Shown here piece by piece: positions 26,700 to 39,042 of a DNA stretch of 64,000 nt (position 1 is the first letter of the stretch; each line of letters opens with the position of its first letter). The notes beneath the pieces were generated by a model. The model searched no databases and was not told the DNA's origin. It worked only from the letters and a program-made list of their open reading frames with translations. Source of the stretch: Thamnaconus septentrionalis (lineage: Eukaryota > Chordata > Actinopteri > Tetraodontiformes > Monacanthidae); NCBI GenBank assembly GCA_009823395.1, contig CM020509.1, positions 10,028,501-10,092,500 of the forward strand, written 5' to 3'. The position numbers were made by a program, and so were the translations under genes.

Positions 26700-26930
26700 G
26701 CACCGGGATAAAGAAAGACGGCTGTAAAGGGATTAGCATCAAAAATCACATCTACCAGCGCAGTGATGTGATTATGCAGAACAGCCTGTGGAAGGACAAC
26801 AGATTGTATTGTTGCGCTGAAATGTAATTATTTATGCATGAGATTTATTGAAAACAAAGGCCTCTGCTGCTACATTTCATCATTTGATCATTCGTACTAA
26901 TTGCATTTGAGCATAAAGGGGAATGAAAAA
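26700..26930. promoter_or_regulatory. candidate conserved noncoding block
   Basis: This unique block contains GTAATTATTTATGCAT (26824-26839) followed by AACAAAGG at 26853-26860, a homeodomain/POU-like word beside a good SOX site. CATTTGATCATTCGTACTAATTGC follows closely. Nothing codes here. The spacing of motifs is enhancer-like, but only comparison with other fish could show it. Confidence 0.3.
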
Positions 26931-27748
26931 TATGTTTTGCTTCAATACAGTTGGATTTGAAGACTTGTTTTTAAATCAAAACAATAAAAAAAAAATGAAA
27001 AAGCAAAACTGTCACCAAAATCAACTCTTCTGCAAAAAAAAAAGAGCACACTTCGGCGCTCCAATCATGTCGCACACGCGGAATGCAGACAAGCAGCGCG
27101 CGCCATAAGCTGATCTTGGGTCACATCAAAGAGATTCGTAATGACACAAACCCAAACAGGGCGCAAATCTGGACACAAATCTGCTTAAACTCACTCCGTC
27201 CTGCGTCAAACTGCATTACGTCAAGCCCATCGCTTGGGAAATATGGCGGGCGCACCATATCAAACGGCCCCGCAGTTGGAACCTGTTGCTTTTGTGCCGC
27301 TCGGGCTTAATGATTCCCCCACTTTTCCTCCGACCTCCAGTAGACAAATCCTTCAGCTTTATTGCCCAGACTCAAGGGCTGCAGGTGCACAGGCCACAAA
27401 AGAGGGAGAGAAGAGGGAGGGGTTGTAGGGGGGAGTAGTGGGCGGGCGGGCGGGTGGGCTTGGGAGGCGAGGGTGATGGCTGGGTGAGGATGGGGTGAGG
27501 GGCTGGGGGGAGCGGATGGGAAGGAGAATGGTCAGTGGGGGAGATAAGAAGAAGGAGCCTCGATTCCTCCCCCTTCACACACACACACACAGCCCGGTTT
27601 AACCTCTGTACCCACCCACCCATCCTCAGCCTGACCCCCGGCCACCACCCGGGGGCCCGGCTCTCCCAACTCTCTGTTTTGCTCTGCCACATGTGACGGG
27701 AGCAGCCAGCGAGTGGTGCCGCCTGGCGCTACCAGGCCTTCCTGGGCG

Positions 27749-27751
<3 letters not shown>

Positions 27752-27788
<37 letters not shown>

Positions 27789-27790
27789 TG
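27752..27790. repeat. (GT)n microsatellite
   Basis: About 19 GT units with one TA break. Confidence 0.9.
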
Positions 27791-28955
27791 GCAGCAGGAC
27801 GGGGGTGCAGCCGTGGCACAGTGGCCATGTGGTGGGAGCAGTAGCAGCCCCCCCTCCCCCACACCCACGCCCCCTCCACCTCCTCCTCCTCCTCAACACT
27901 CACTTTTTTTTCTTTTTTTCTTCAGAAGCAGCAGAGGAGCAGTAATGACTGCGGCGAGCTACAGCTGTGCCCACTGAGGCTTGCCCTACCTTGGCCTGCA
28001 GCGGCCCCTGCAAACTTCCTTTCACCAACTTGGCCTCCCCAGCCGTCAATGGAAAGCGCAGATTAGTTGTTCTGTCGATGAAAAGGGAGACAGATTATGT
28101 AGTCACAAAGCTTTGTGCGCCTTAAAAGCGTTATTCGTATTAAAATCTATCGGTTTAAGCGCTTGAAAATAACGACTGATGCCGTCAATATTGGTTCAGC
28201 CTTGGGGTTTTTAGAGTATCTCTGACTTGACTTACGTTGTCTGGCGGTCAATTTAAAAAAGAAAAAAAATGTGACTCTACAGGGTAAAAAGTAGAAAAAG
28301 TGTGCAGATTAGACAGCAACAGGCTGTTTTTTTGCTAAAAAACAACGGTGGCTCGGCTTTTCTGTCACGTGATTCGGCCACAAGTCAGTGGAGATGCCGA
28401 TGAAATCACAACATCCATGAGCCCTCATGTGGTGTTCCCCCGTCTGATGTCTCCTTTAAAATATGACTAGATGTTAAACCAATCGATATGATCATCGAGT
28501 CTACTGTAGCTTCTTTAAATCTTCCCTGAGCCAGTTAAATTTGAGTTGTTCTTCTCATAGCAACAACATTACTTAAAAAAACAAATCAATGCGTTGTTGT
28601 TTCAGACATGCTGAATTTTTGCAGTGAGTTGACTTTAGTCAATGATGTTAACGACAGGTTTAATCATTTGAGAGAATTAGAGCAGGCAGACTAAAACTGA
28701 GAGGAATTAAAAACCTGACTGAGCTGTTTGGTAGGACTAATTCGGTGGAATTGCAAAATATTTTTTTTGCTTGTTTGGTTTTTTTTTTTTCGTCGAGTCA
28801 CATTCACAGGATTACAAGTCTTTACATGTTGGATGTGGCTGCAGATTGGATCTCCCAGGCCACAGCAGTGCAGGGATCATTCAATGACATCATTGCAAGG
28901 ACCCCTTTAAACTCCGCCTTAACATGCTGATAGTGAAATTAGATGAAGTTGTGGC

Positions 28956-28999
28956 ACATTCATGCAGTAATTTTATTTTCAAAATGACTGCATGAATGT
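28956..28999. repeat. inverted repeat with 13-bp arms
   Basis: ACATTCATGCAGT (28956-28968) and ACTGCATGAATGT (28987-28999) are exact reverse complements. Inner ATTTT and AAAAT extend the stem, leaving a small loop. The arms carry ATGCA words. It is too short for a usual microRNA hairpin. Confidence 0.6.
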
Positions 29000-31032
29000 T
29001 GTATATGTTTAATCTCAGAAACTGGGTGTAAATTCAATTCAGTCACCTTCTGTGGGAAAGAACTGAGAATTTTAAATAACACACATGGTGGCGCTGGAGC
29101 TGCTGAAGCACTTTGGGCTGTTTGAACTTAAGGAAAGTCCACAATCTTATTGATTTAAACCGGTAGCAGTCGATTATTGTAAAATTTTGAAAATGTCCTG
29201 TTGGATCAAAATAAAATTCTCTAAATTGAACATTGGTTAAATGACCCTAATAAGGAAGCATCTAACCTGCTTGTAGTGGTGATAAATCAAATAGTTTGAC
29301 AGTTTGATGGGCGTGAAAACAAAAGCAAAGCAGCTTCTGTTTGAATTGCACAAAGAGGGAAAAAGTGATGTGCATACTGTATCATCTGGGACAGTCATGG
29401 GATTAATTACTGTGAAAAAGGCTTGTAAAAGATTTAACATCCTGAATCTCTGGGGTTGACAAAGAAAGAGGCTCTTTCGGTCTGTTATTCAATATTACCT
29501 ACCTGTGTCGGTGAACATTTTTTTTAATTCTGACATACGGTAGCAATGTGACATTTATCTGTGTTGCGTGTTGTGGGTGTTGCTCGCGTGCTCTCTCAGG
29601 AGCCTGGAGCTGTTTGTCGGCTTTTTTTTAACAGGACGTAAAACTACATTTAATTAGCGCAGCGATACCAACAAGATGTCACGCTGTCCCTTTGATCACT
29701 TTTTTACCTTCACGGTGTTGATGTCGTAAAAAGAAAAACCTCCCACGCGTGCTGAAGAGGTCCCGCACACGTCACAGGAGAGGAGGGGAAGCAGGGCCAG
29801 GCCCAGGGCAGGTTGACTGTTGTGAGTCACAGGTGGAGCAGCTGATGGCGCCGCGCCGGTGATTAAACACCTACACACATGTAACTGAAATTTTTCCTTC
29901 TGAGAAAACAAAACAAACAAAAAAAAAGATTTGCATGCGAGATCTGTGATGCCTTCGATGCTTCGGGGTCTCCTACAGGAGAGAATATGGCCAATTGACT
30001 TCTCTAAACACGATATGCGAGCACAATACCTTGCTCTCTGCTCGCACTCTCTCACACACACGTCCGTATATAAACACGGCGGGCTGGCTGCCACGCTGGG
30101 AACACGCCCTCGGGGACAGGAATAACAGGCCACTCCAGAGTGCGAGGACAGCGGAGACACAGTGGCACCACACAAAACGCCGTGACTCTCTCAACGTCTC
30201 CTCCTTATCTCCATCCCTAATCCACGGGCGGGCCGACGCCGACGCATCGTGCGTACGACCGCGGTGATAAAGTCAAGAGCGGGGACGAGGACTCGTCCCT
30301 CTTGGCCCTCTCGTCCCCTCGGCCTCCCTGGCCCCAGTGAAGGAGCGGACGCCACTGGGAGCGACCGGCGGTGGAGTGGAGAGCCGGGCCTGCTGATGCA
30401 GCGGGAGATGGCCCGGCATGCGGTGAATGCCGATTGAAATTTACATGACAAGTTAGGGAAAAATGCTTTTTTTATTACTCATTCATCCCCCTAAATCACT
30501 CGACGGCGCCCCCCACCTCCCTTTTCCTCTGCCCGAGCTATTAAATCACCATCTTGACCCCGCGACCTGGGGGCTGCGGCCATAAAGAGCCCCCCTGTGG
30601 GTCGGAGGGCCTGATTGTAACATTTGAATATGAAATGGGTCCCCGGCCGGGCCTGGAAACAGCCCCATGCGCTGAGACACAGGCCGACCCCCAGGAGAGG
30701 GGGCCCTCCTCGGGGCCTGAGGCTCCTTCTTCTCCTCCTTCTTCTTCTTCATCCTCTCCTGGGCCGCTACGGATTTACTTGGACTTGAGAAGGCGAAAGG
30801 ACGGCCCGAGAAGAAGAGGCCGCGGTCGGGCCGGGGTGGGAGGGAGATTTGGGGAGAGGGGTTTGGGGGCGCGGGGGGGGTAGAGGTTGAGCGAGAGTGA
30901 GGGAGGGGAGAAAGAGCGAGGGCAGACATTTGAATAAGACAAGGAGCGACGGGCGTTTGCATGACAAAGGGGCCCGCCATCGGCCCTGATTGGTGTCAGA
31001 GCGCTGCACTAAAGCCACGCAAGCGACCCCCC

Positions 31033-31034
<2 letters not shown>

Positions 31035-31072
<38 letters not shown>
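31035..31072. repeat. (CA)n microsatellite
   Basis: About 19 pure CA units between C runs. Confidence 0.9.
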
Positions 31073-31073
<1 letters not shown>

Positions 31074-32059
31074 CACCCCCCGCCCGGGGGGAGGGGGGCG
31101 ATGTGTGGAGCGCATGCATGTTTATGCACCCCAAGGTGTGATATCAGGGGAGGGGGCGGCGGGGGCCCCCACCGTCGTCAAAAGTTTCGGGGTAAGAAGT
31201 TTGTGCGCATATTCCTGCAGGGACGAGAGGCGGCGGCGTTATTTACATCTGCTGCTTTCAAGTCTAGAGACGGGCTCTCGTTCTCTCCGTCTCCCTCCCT
31301 CTCTCTCTCTCTCTCTCTCTCACTCTTAAAAGGCCACACTGGGAACTTTAAAGTAGCTCCTCCGTTCGTTCTAACCGAGCTTTTATCGTCGCTGCGCCCC
31401 TTCAGTTCTTACCTGACGCGAAGGCAAATCCCGGCGCTGCGCGAGACGTTGGGCTCATTCAGGCTATTTGGACAGATTTCAAAAGGCTTCAGCGCAAATT
31501 GGCCTTGAAGGCTAAAAATCTACACGCTCAATGGGGAGAACGAGTCGATAAACAGAGAAAAAAGATGCAAGGCCACAGGTAGAAGTTGCAGTTAAACCTG
31601 TAAGTGAGGAATGTTGAGGTGAAAATGTAACTTTGACTCCATCTGAGTCTTTGAGGGACTTGGAAGTTTTGTCGAAAGCTGCAAAACAGTGTGACTTAGG
31701 CCTTTTGTTATAATGCACATTGGATGCTGTACATTATTAACATGTTACCTGCGCTGAGAGAAGACATTCAACACGCTGCGGGCGCGCCACCCTCTTCCCC
31801 ACCTGACCCTCCTCAGCATCCTCATTATTCCACAGAGGTGTGAAAAACACCACCCTCACCACCAGCGGGGCCCCTGCCGGGCTGTCGGCTGGGGGCCGTC
31901 GGCTACTGCAGGTGGACCCTCCAGCATCGCGTCCGCTGCTATCCAGCACCCATTCCTATAATCATCATCGTCATCATCATCATCCTCTTCATCATCAGCA
32001 GGGCCCCCGCTCCTCTTTCCTAACGGGGGGGAACAGGGACAATACGGAGAAGTGAGATG

Positions 32060-32260
32060 AGAGGGGATCATATGAGTGGGCAAATCCAGCGGCCATAAAG
32101 GGGGATTTCACAGCTCAATAAGTTTGGACAATTTGTTTACAATCCCCATTATTACAGTCCGCCCCCTCGGGAGTAGGTGTATGCATAAACATTGATTAAT
32201 TTCAAATACGGCAGATAAGCCGGGAGTAGGTCCACTCACGAGAATGGCGCAAAAGCTCCT
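32060..32260. promoter_or_regulatory. candidate conserved noncoding block
   Basis: A compact unique block holds GGACAATTTGTTTACAATC (SOX and forkhead-like words) and ATGCATAAACATTGATTAAT (POU and homeodomain-like words, about 32181-32200). It lies about 7-8 kb beyond the sox3 3' end. It is non-coding and clean of repeats. Confidence 0.3.
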
Positions 32261-32649
32261 TAAGTGAAAAAAAAAGGGAGCCGGGGGGTGAGGATGAAGA
32301 AAGCTGGAGTGAGAGTTGGCGGGGGTCTCGCACGCACACACACACACACACACACACGCACTAACCCCCTGCGGACAAAGCCTCCACAGGCTCATCTGGG
32401 CATCACGGCCGGCCCTCGGGGACACACCTCCAAGAGAGATGGCCCGACTAACTCTCCATGGCAACTAATCAATAAGTGACAGAGTCAGTCAGGGCTGACC
32501 CGTAGCCGGGCGCTCCACCGCCCCCCTCCCCCCACCTCCCCACGTTCCCAGGGTAACACTCCCACAAACCACACACACATACACACAAACATAACACTAA
32601 CACACACACGTGCACAAAGTGCCTCAGACTGAAATAAATCCTGCGTTCA

Positions 32650-33136
32650 TGAGCGCCGTTTCCGTTTCAGTTTTTCGGTAAATAAAAGCGATATTTCTAA
32701 AATTTTGACTAAGTACAACTGTGATTTGCAGGTGTTTCCATTGAATGGCGTGAAGCCCATCAGCCGTAATTCTCATAATCTCGTGCCGCGAGATTTGATG
32801 AGAATCACGTTTGTTTGCTGTCAAGAATGGTTGTTGTATTTTTATCTTTGATTACTTGTAAAAAAAAACAATGCCGTCTTCTCCTCCGTCCAAACATAAC
32901 ACCTCATTTTCACTTGAAGCGAACTGGTCACGTGACATCCAGTGACGCAAAAATTTCCATCACACTTTTGCAATATTCCTCTATATCCAAAACGTCTGAA
33001 AAATCACCTCATAGGAGCGTAAAAAACTTTTAGCGATATTTGAGAGGTTTTTCAAAGTTTACGTGTGTCCATTGGCAGTTTTTTATTGCGATATTTAGGT
33101 TTTGCGCAATTCTAGGGGGAATGGAAACGCAGCTAC
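32650..33136. mobile_element. probable MITE with imperfect terminal inverted repeats
   Basis: The left end GAGCGCCGTTTCC and the right end, reverse-complemented as GTAGCTGCGTTTCCATTC, mirror each other. CGATATTTCTAAAATTTTG on the left is echoed by inverted AAATATCGC words on the right. An inner hairpin is formed by TCTCATAATCTCG and CGAGATTTGATGAGA at about 32771-32803. No protein is encoded. No target duplication could be fixed, so the superfamily is open. Confidence 0.45.
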
Positions 33137-33773
33137 AGAGCGGAAAAACTTTTTTTCTTCTTTTTATAAATGTGCAAAAAGTTTGTGGGTTTTGCACACG
33201 TGCGTGCCATGTGTGCGTGCGTGGTACAGGAGGACCCCCCCTCCCCCCCCAACACACACACACCCCACACAGGACAATAGCCCAATGATCAGAGGGGCTT
33301 GCGACGGCGCGGTCACCACACCTCCTTTGTGCGTCTGTCAATCTGTGTTCCTTCTCACTGTCTGCAAGGAACACTAATCAATATCTGTGGCCTACATGAG
33401 AGGCCTAATCTCCATCCCCACCCCACTCCCCCAGCTCCACTAACTCCTCAGACCGCCCCCCCTCCCCCAACACTGTATTGTCTCGCGGCCCTGTCCTGTA
33501 CTCCCTTCACTGTCCCTAGGCATCGTCTATACGTTAGCAGCCCATACGCTTGGCCCCATTTCTTTTACTTTTTATACGGCTCAACAAGACGGGTCAAGAA
33601 GCCGGGTCACAACTCCTGTTTGGCAAATTAAAAGAAGACGTGACATGCTCCAGTGTCCATAGACAAAGTGTGTATCGCGACAGAGATCGGACCATCTGCG
33701 GCGGAGACGTTTTTTACACACCAGGTTTCTCTCGCCGGGCGTATGCGCGGGCTTCGCTTTAGCACGCAGCTAA
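33137..33773. other. intergenic, nothing recognised
   Basis: About 0.6 kb lies between two MITEs, including a C run and short (CA)n at 33234-33266. No gene or motif cluster stands out. Confidence 0.5.
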
Positions 33774-34437
33774 GGGGCCGTTTACACGGAGACAGATTTT
33801 TTTGAAACTGCACATTTTCGAAAACTCTCACAAAAAAAACGCGTTTATACGAAGCCGTAGTCAAAAAAATTCCTGTTTACACAGATACGCTGGAAACGAC
33901 TGAAAACTATGTAGTACCTATGCCAGGCCTGGTGTGGTGCTGCAAGTTTACTCCTTGAATGCAGAAGAAGAACACCTGAAGCACACTGTGTTTGAAGAAG
34001 CAGGAGTTCGCTAAAAACATTAGCACCACTGATCACAGAAAGAGAGATCGCTTGTGAAAAGACGGCGTGGATAAACGACAGAGTTGAACTTCTGCTTCGA
34101 GTAACTCTAGAACACAAAGCCTTACGAGGTCTATGTCGAGGTTGACTGGGAGTCGTGCCGGTCAAAGTTCGCTAACATTTTTGTCATTGAGGTTTCCGGC
34201 CTCAATATCGCAGACCGCTGAGCCAAAAGACAATGAATAAAAAGTAAAGGTTTAGAGCTGTGACATCAGCGTTTCCAAAAAAGATCGGTGTCTGCGTTTA
34301 TATGAATCCAGGCAAGGCGGCGTTTTCAAACTTATCCAGCCTGAGGAATGTTTTTGAAAAAGTGCGGTTTCCGTTTTGCCGAATTGCATAAATATCTGTG
34401 CGTTTTCAGAGAAACCCGTATTCATGTAAACAGGGCC
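33774..34437. mobile_element. PIF/Harbinger-type MITE
   Basis: The element begins GGGGCCGTTTACACGGAGAC and ends, reverse-complemented, GGCCCTGTTTACATGAATAC. It is flanked on both sides by TAA (33771-33773 and 34438-34440). TAA/TTA target duplications with GGGCC-like ends are the mark of PIF/Harbinger elements. The 664-bp body is rich in GTTTTC and GAAAAC words near both ends. It has no transposase, so it is non-autonomous. Confidence 0.7.
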
Positions 34438-34440
34438 TAA

Positions 34441-35449
34441 GTCAAAGAGTTTGCGTGGCCCGCACAGGTTCTCTACGGGAAACAGGCCTCCTAATCCACT
34501 TTCATTCCTGCGCGTTTGTGCAGACAAATCTTCCTCCAACCACAATTACAGGCAAAAACAAGTTCGGGTGAATCTTACTGAGCGCTTAGCGGGACAATAA
34601 CATCAAAAGCTCCTCGCAAACTCACTTGAACATACACGCGCGCGCACACACAGACACACAAGCTGGGGCGACAGGAAAACAAGAATCCTCCCGTTTCAAG
34701 CCGCTCATGTGATTTTGTGTTTGTTTTGTGCCGGACAAAAGAGGCGGCAGGTAATCCGGGGCTGTGTTTGACACGGCTCATATTCATGCACACACACACA
34801 CACACCTGCCGGGACAGAGTAAACACTGCTTTGGGAGGCAGACACCTTAATGGATGACCCCTCGCATTAAAAAAGCAAAGTCGGGATGAAGCCGAGGGCA
34901 GGCACGTCGACGGGGTCGAGCGGGGAGACGTGCCCGGTCCGGATATGACTGATGAGAAGTCGCCACATCACAGAAGGAAAAAAACAAAAAAAACAAACAC
35001 ACACTGTGTGTTCAACGTGCCCGGCCTGTGCAGAGGTCAAACAGTAGCACACACGTGGGACTGTGATCCACACTTTCCCCTGAACACCTGATTTGACCTG
35101 GTCAGCAGCCGATCTTTAGCGTGTTTCTCAACACTCCCCTCCCACAGTGGAGAGTCGGAGAGGCGTCCCAAAGCCTAATTTCACTCTTCTTTTAACAGTC
35201 TGCGTCAAAGACATCACTCATTGTAGTTTTTTTTTTTTCTGTCATAGCGGCGCGCTGTCTTTTGAAGCACTGGCCATTCCTTGCGGTTGTGTAAGGCTGA
35301 ACCACAGCTATCATTAATGAGGCATTGGCATCACGGAAACAAGTGTGTCACTCCCGTGTTGCAGAATGAGGGGAGAGAAGGGGTGAAGGCACACTCATGA
35401 GGAGGAGAGGAGGAGAGGTCATGGATCTATTATAAGAACTGGACACCAG
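34441..35449. other. intergenic, no gene seen
   Basis: This is mixed unique DNA with a short (CA)n at 34788-34805. The stretch 35250-35340 (CTATCATTAATGAGGCATTGG) is clean and might be regulatory. No coding signal is present. Confidence 0.45.
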
Positions 35450-36295
35450 ACTGGCAATATGGTGGCACAGCTATTTCCTAGTGGCCTCTCGAGGTATTAC
35501 ATCCGAAAAACCTCCATGCGGCCCAAAAAGCATTTTTCCCATAAACCGCAATACTTGTACAACGGTTGATATGAAGACTTCAACCTGAAAAGCAATTCAT
35601 CATAATTTTTTCTATTGTAGATTTTTAAATCATGGACTTTTAATATTTCAAAAAAAATTATAAAGGCGAAAAAATCAGTGTCTCAACTCGTTCTGATCGG
35701 TTGACACTTCCTCATGCATCTTACAGAGACCTGATAGGAAGCAACACTACTACACCACTATGCATTCTGTACGAGAAGCACAAAGACGGTGTAGGTACAA
35801 AATCTGTCAGGGTGAGGAGATCTGTCCGCGGTCCTACAGCAACTCTAATAGGACAAACTACATCGCGGTCGAACAGATAGATATATAGATAGATAAAGTG
35901 ATCTGTTCTGTTCAACCGCGATGTAGTTCATGCAGTAGATGTAGTAGATAGATATAATATGTTTTTATCTGTCTATTATAGCTATCTATCGTTAATCATA
36001 TTATCATATCTAACTATCATTCGTTCGTCCGTCTGTGATGTAGTTTGTCCTAATAGAGTTGCCGTATGTGACGTCGTCGGCAGTCGCCGGACTCCAGACA
36101 GATCTCGTAGCCTTACGGACACCACTTAGCCAATGACAGTTTGCCATGTCATTAAAATCAATGGAAATCGCCGGACCCCGGACAGATCTCATAGCCAGAC
36201 AGATTTTGTACCTACACGGGATGTAACCCAAAAACCTTTTCATAGCAAAGTTTCTGTACGATCTACATTAAAATGAATGGGCCGCCATATTGGAT
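35450..36295. mobile_element. fold-back transposon-like element
   Basis: The outer ends GGCAATATGGTGGC and GCCGCCATATTGG are imperfect inverted repeats. Inside, GTGTAGGTACAAAATCTGTC (from about 35790) is mirrored by GACAGATTTTGTACCTACAC (36198-36217). CAACTCTAATAGGACAAACTAC is mirrored near 36039-36064. A central hairpin pairs 35857-35877 with 35907-35927. The right arm has a partial internal duplication (two AGATCTGTC/GTCCGGCGA copies). A (TAGA)n run lies in the loop. Family unknown. Confidence 0.5.
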
Positions 36296-38628
36296 CCGGG
36301 GGTGGGGGGAAGGCTTGGGAGAGGTAAAGTTGGTGAGGGTGGGAGTGGTGGGGGTGGTCAAATGTGATTTTTCTAGTGTCTGCGCTGCCGGTGAATGAGC
36401 GAGCGGGAGAGGGTCCGAGCGGAAGGTGCGGCAGAGAGGGCCGGCTCTCAGTGGGTCAGCCCCAAAAGCCCTGACCCCGGGAGGATTTGATGCCATTTTC
36501 CCACGCAGGGAGTCGACCTGAGAGGAGCTCGTTAACAACATCTGCCCCAGTTCAGGGAGATTAACCCCTCCCCTCCATTACCCCCGCCACCCCCGCACCT
36601 CTACACATTCACGCACACACGCACACACACACACACACACTGAGAGCTCCACTTGTCAATCTCAGCACCTCACATGAGTCTCCGCCGCCGCTGCCACTAC
36701 GGACGGGGCTGGACGGGGGAGGTTGGACGGGGGGCGGGGGTGGTTCTCTCAGGGTCCCTCCGGGGCTTCTCTCAGAGGGAAGGCTTCCCCAGGAGCTCCA
36801 AGCCACAGCAGATCAATACAGTCAGACACACGGGCGCAGGATCCCGCGACTCACGTCATCATCCGTTACGCCCCAAAACTATGCAGCCAGGCAGTGTCTG
36901 AGAAGTAGAAGAGAAAAAAAAACAGCAGACGTGGCTTCCAAGATGTGGCTGTGAGATTATCACGCAGAGGACTCGAAAGTTGTTTCAGTAGGCGTGTCCC
37001 ACCCCCTTCAAGTCGCCCAGCAGGAAAGGCAGGCGGTGATGTCACCGCCGCCGCCGCTGCTGTCAGCCAGATTGGCATGACTGAGTTTTCCACTCGTCTC
37101 TCTGACGTAAAAAAAAGAGAAGAAAAGAAATTGCAGTTGACGCTCAAAATAGTGTCACTCGCGGCCGCCGTCGGCCTCGTAACATCCCGCAAGACCGGAA
37201 GCGGCGTCTTGGGCGACCTGAGACGAGGCCAAACAGGATGCACCGGAACGGGCTGGGGCTACAGTGGCCCCGCAGGCGTTGCACGCACATGCGAGAGAGA
37301 GGCAGAGAGAGGAAGAGAGAGAGAAAAGGTGGCTGGTGGGGGGGACATAGTGGCAGAATCCACTGGGAATCCGCTGAATCCATGTTCTACAGGGCTATAA
37401 TTAGGTTAGTTTTTGGAGAGGGGGTTAAACAAACAGGGCCTGTGAGGTCATAGGCAGATGGAAGTGGGATATGCCTGCGCTTGCTGAGTGGGCACAGAGC
37501 TCCACATGATAGGAGAGGGAGGGGGTGGTGGTGGTGGTGGAGGGTGGGGGCGGTGGAGGGAGAGGCCCTCGGGCGCTCAGCAGGGTGAGAGCGAGGCGGG
37601 GGGGGTGGGGGTTGGATGGATGGCCTCACTGCCAGAACATTCAAACACAATCGGGGGCCGTGGACAGTCGGCACTCACATGTTTTTAACCCATCAGAACA
37701 GATTTTCATACTCGTGTCCCCTGAAAGCAAAAACAGCACTGGCAATGACTACCAAGAAAATATGTACATATATGTGTATGTATGATAATAACTTTTCCCT
37801 ATGCGGTACTGACATCCTGAAAACTTTCAAGGGAGGTCCGAGCCACAAAACTTGATCAGTTTGTTTGAAAGTTGGGCCGCAGCCTTGCGCGTGTTTATCA
37901 AAGGAGTTGTGCAGGTGCAAACCCTCCTCAGGTCGTACTTGACAAATTGACCAAACACCATCAACTCTGCCCAACCAACTGCAGACGCACACACACAGAG
38001 GCTGTCCCGCTGCAAAACACAAGGGAGCTAGCATGAGGAAAAGCTGCTTAATTACAAAAAAATTAGTTAGAAAGTGTGATTAGGTGATGGGTTGACGCTG
38101 GCACGCAAGAATGACTTAAGACCCTGTCATTGAATGCAGGGAGGTCTGGATAATCTTTCCTGCCACAAAGGTGCGTGGGGCTAATCCAGGCCGCGGTGCT
38201 GAGCTGTGGATCAAGTCCTGCGGGGAGTGTGGGAAGGCCAGCAGGGCTGCTGCTGCCTCGGCCCTCTTGGTGGCCGCAGCTTATTTGTCCTTAAAAACAC
38301 TGCCGCGCCATTCTTTCGCTTTGTATTTTTTCCATCTAATTTTTTTTTTCTTTTTTCACTTAAGTGTTTGTACTTTGAAAACGCTGATATTTTGGTGGGT
38401 TAAAAAAGAAAACAGATCAGATGGATCTCTCCGGTGAGTAATCACAGCAGTTTACCAAGAAGTTGGGGCAGCGACCATCCCCGCAGCGGTCATCAAACTC
38501 AATTTGCGCGCTCCACTTTGAAATGAGGACCATAGAAGTTTCTCAGAGCGTAAAAATTTGGATATTACTTGAAAGACAGGAGAGCTCTGCACAGCGGCTG
38601 TACCCAGTGCTGCTCGGGAGAGGGTGGG
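36296..38628. other. intergenic, no gene seen
   Basis: It contains (CA)n at 36617-36640, (GGT)n/(GGC)n-like G-rich DNA at 37512-37610 and a GC-rich patch at 37020-37280. Open frames up to about 150 codons are compositional. Nothing resembles a known protein. Confidence 0.45.
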
Positions 38629-39042
38629 TCAACTCATTTCACTGTGTATAAGGATATTCATTATATATTCAATAGAATTGGGGTATTGAAAATTCACAAC
38701 ACCCTCATTTAAACACACACTAAACTTTGATTTTTGATTAAATAAAATGTCGTCTGTAGGTCCAGGTATTATATGCGGCAAAAAGGCAACAATTATTACT
38801 TTGCACATTAGTGCTGACTTATATTTTCTGAACTTTTTCAAAATACGTTCGTTTGAGCACATATCACTTTCACACATGAAGTATCTCAACACATTCGCAA
38901 ACCAGATCTCCAGCTGGGCAATTTGCTTGATTTCTCCCACTGCATCGCGAAAAGTGAGAATATTCAGATTTTGATCCATGTCAGCTTGAAATCTGCATTT
39001 TTGAAAAGAAGCAGCGAAGTGGTTACAGGCCGATGTGTTCAC
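38629..39042 (-). other. unassigned 137-codon open frame in AT-rich DNA
   Basis: The frame from 39042 to 38629 encodes 137 residues of balanced composition, without repeat bias, including FQADMDQNLNILTFRDAVG and IIPGPTDDILF. I do not recognise the family. It lies downstream of the sox3 poly(A) signal on the same strand. It may be a decayed exon, a transposon fragment or chance. No splice sites or promoter stand out. Confidence 0.2.

Larger units (their letters stand above)
26931..32059. other. intergenic, no gene seen
   Basis: Reading frames are short or come from GT/CA and CTC repeats. Unique stretches at 28.2-29.7 kb and 30430-30660 contain AT-rich homeodomain-like words. No transposon terminus or RNA gene was recognised. 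Confidence 0.45.

Noticed and set aside
28956..28999. MicroRNA precursor
   Set aside because: The stem is about 18 bp in total, too short for a usual pre-miRNA.
29696..30175. 159-codon minus-strand frame
   Set aside because: No recognisable domain and uneven composition. Overlapping frames of similar length exist on both strands.
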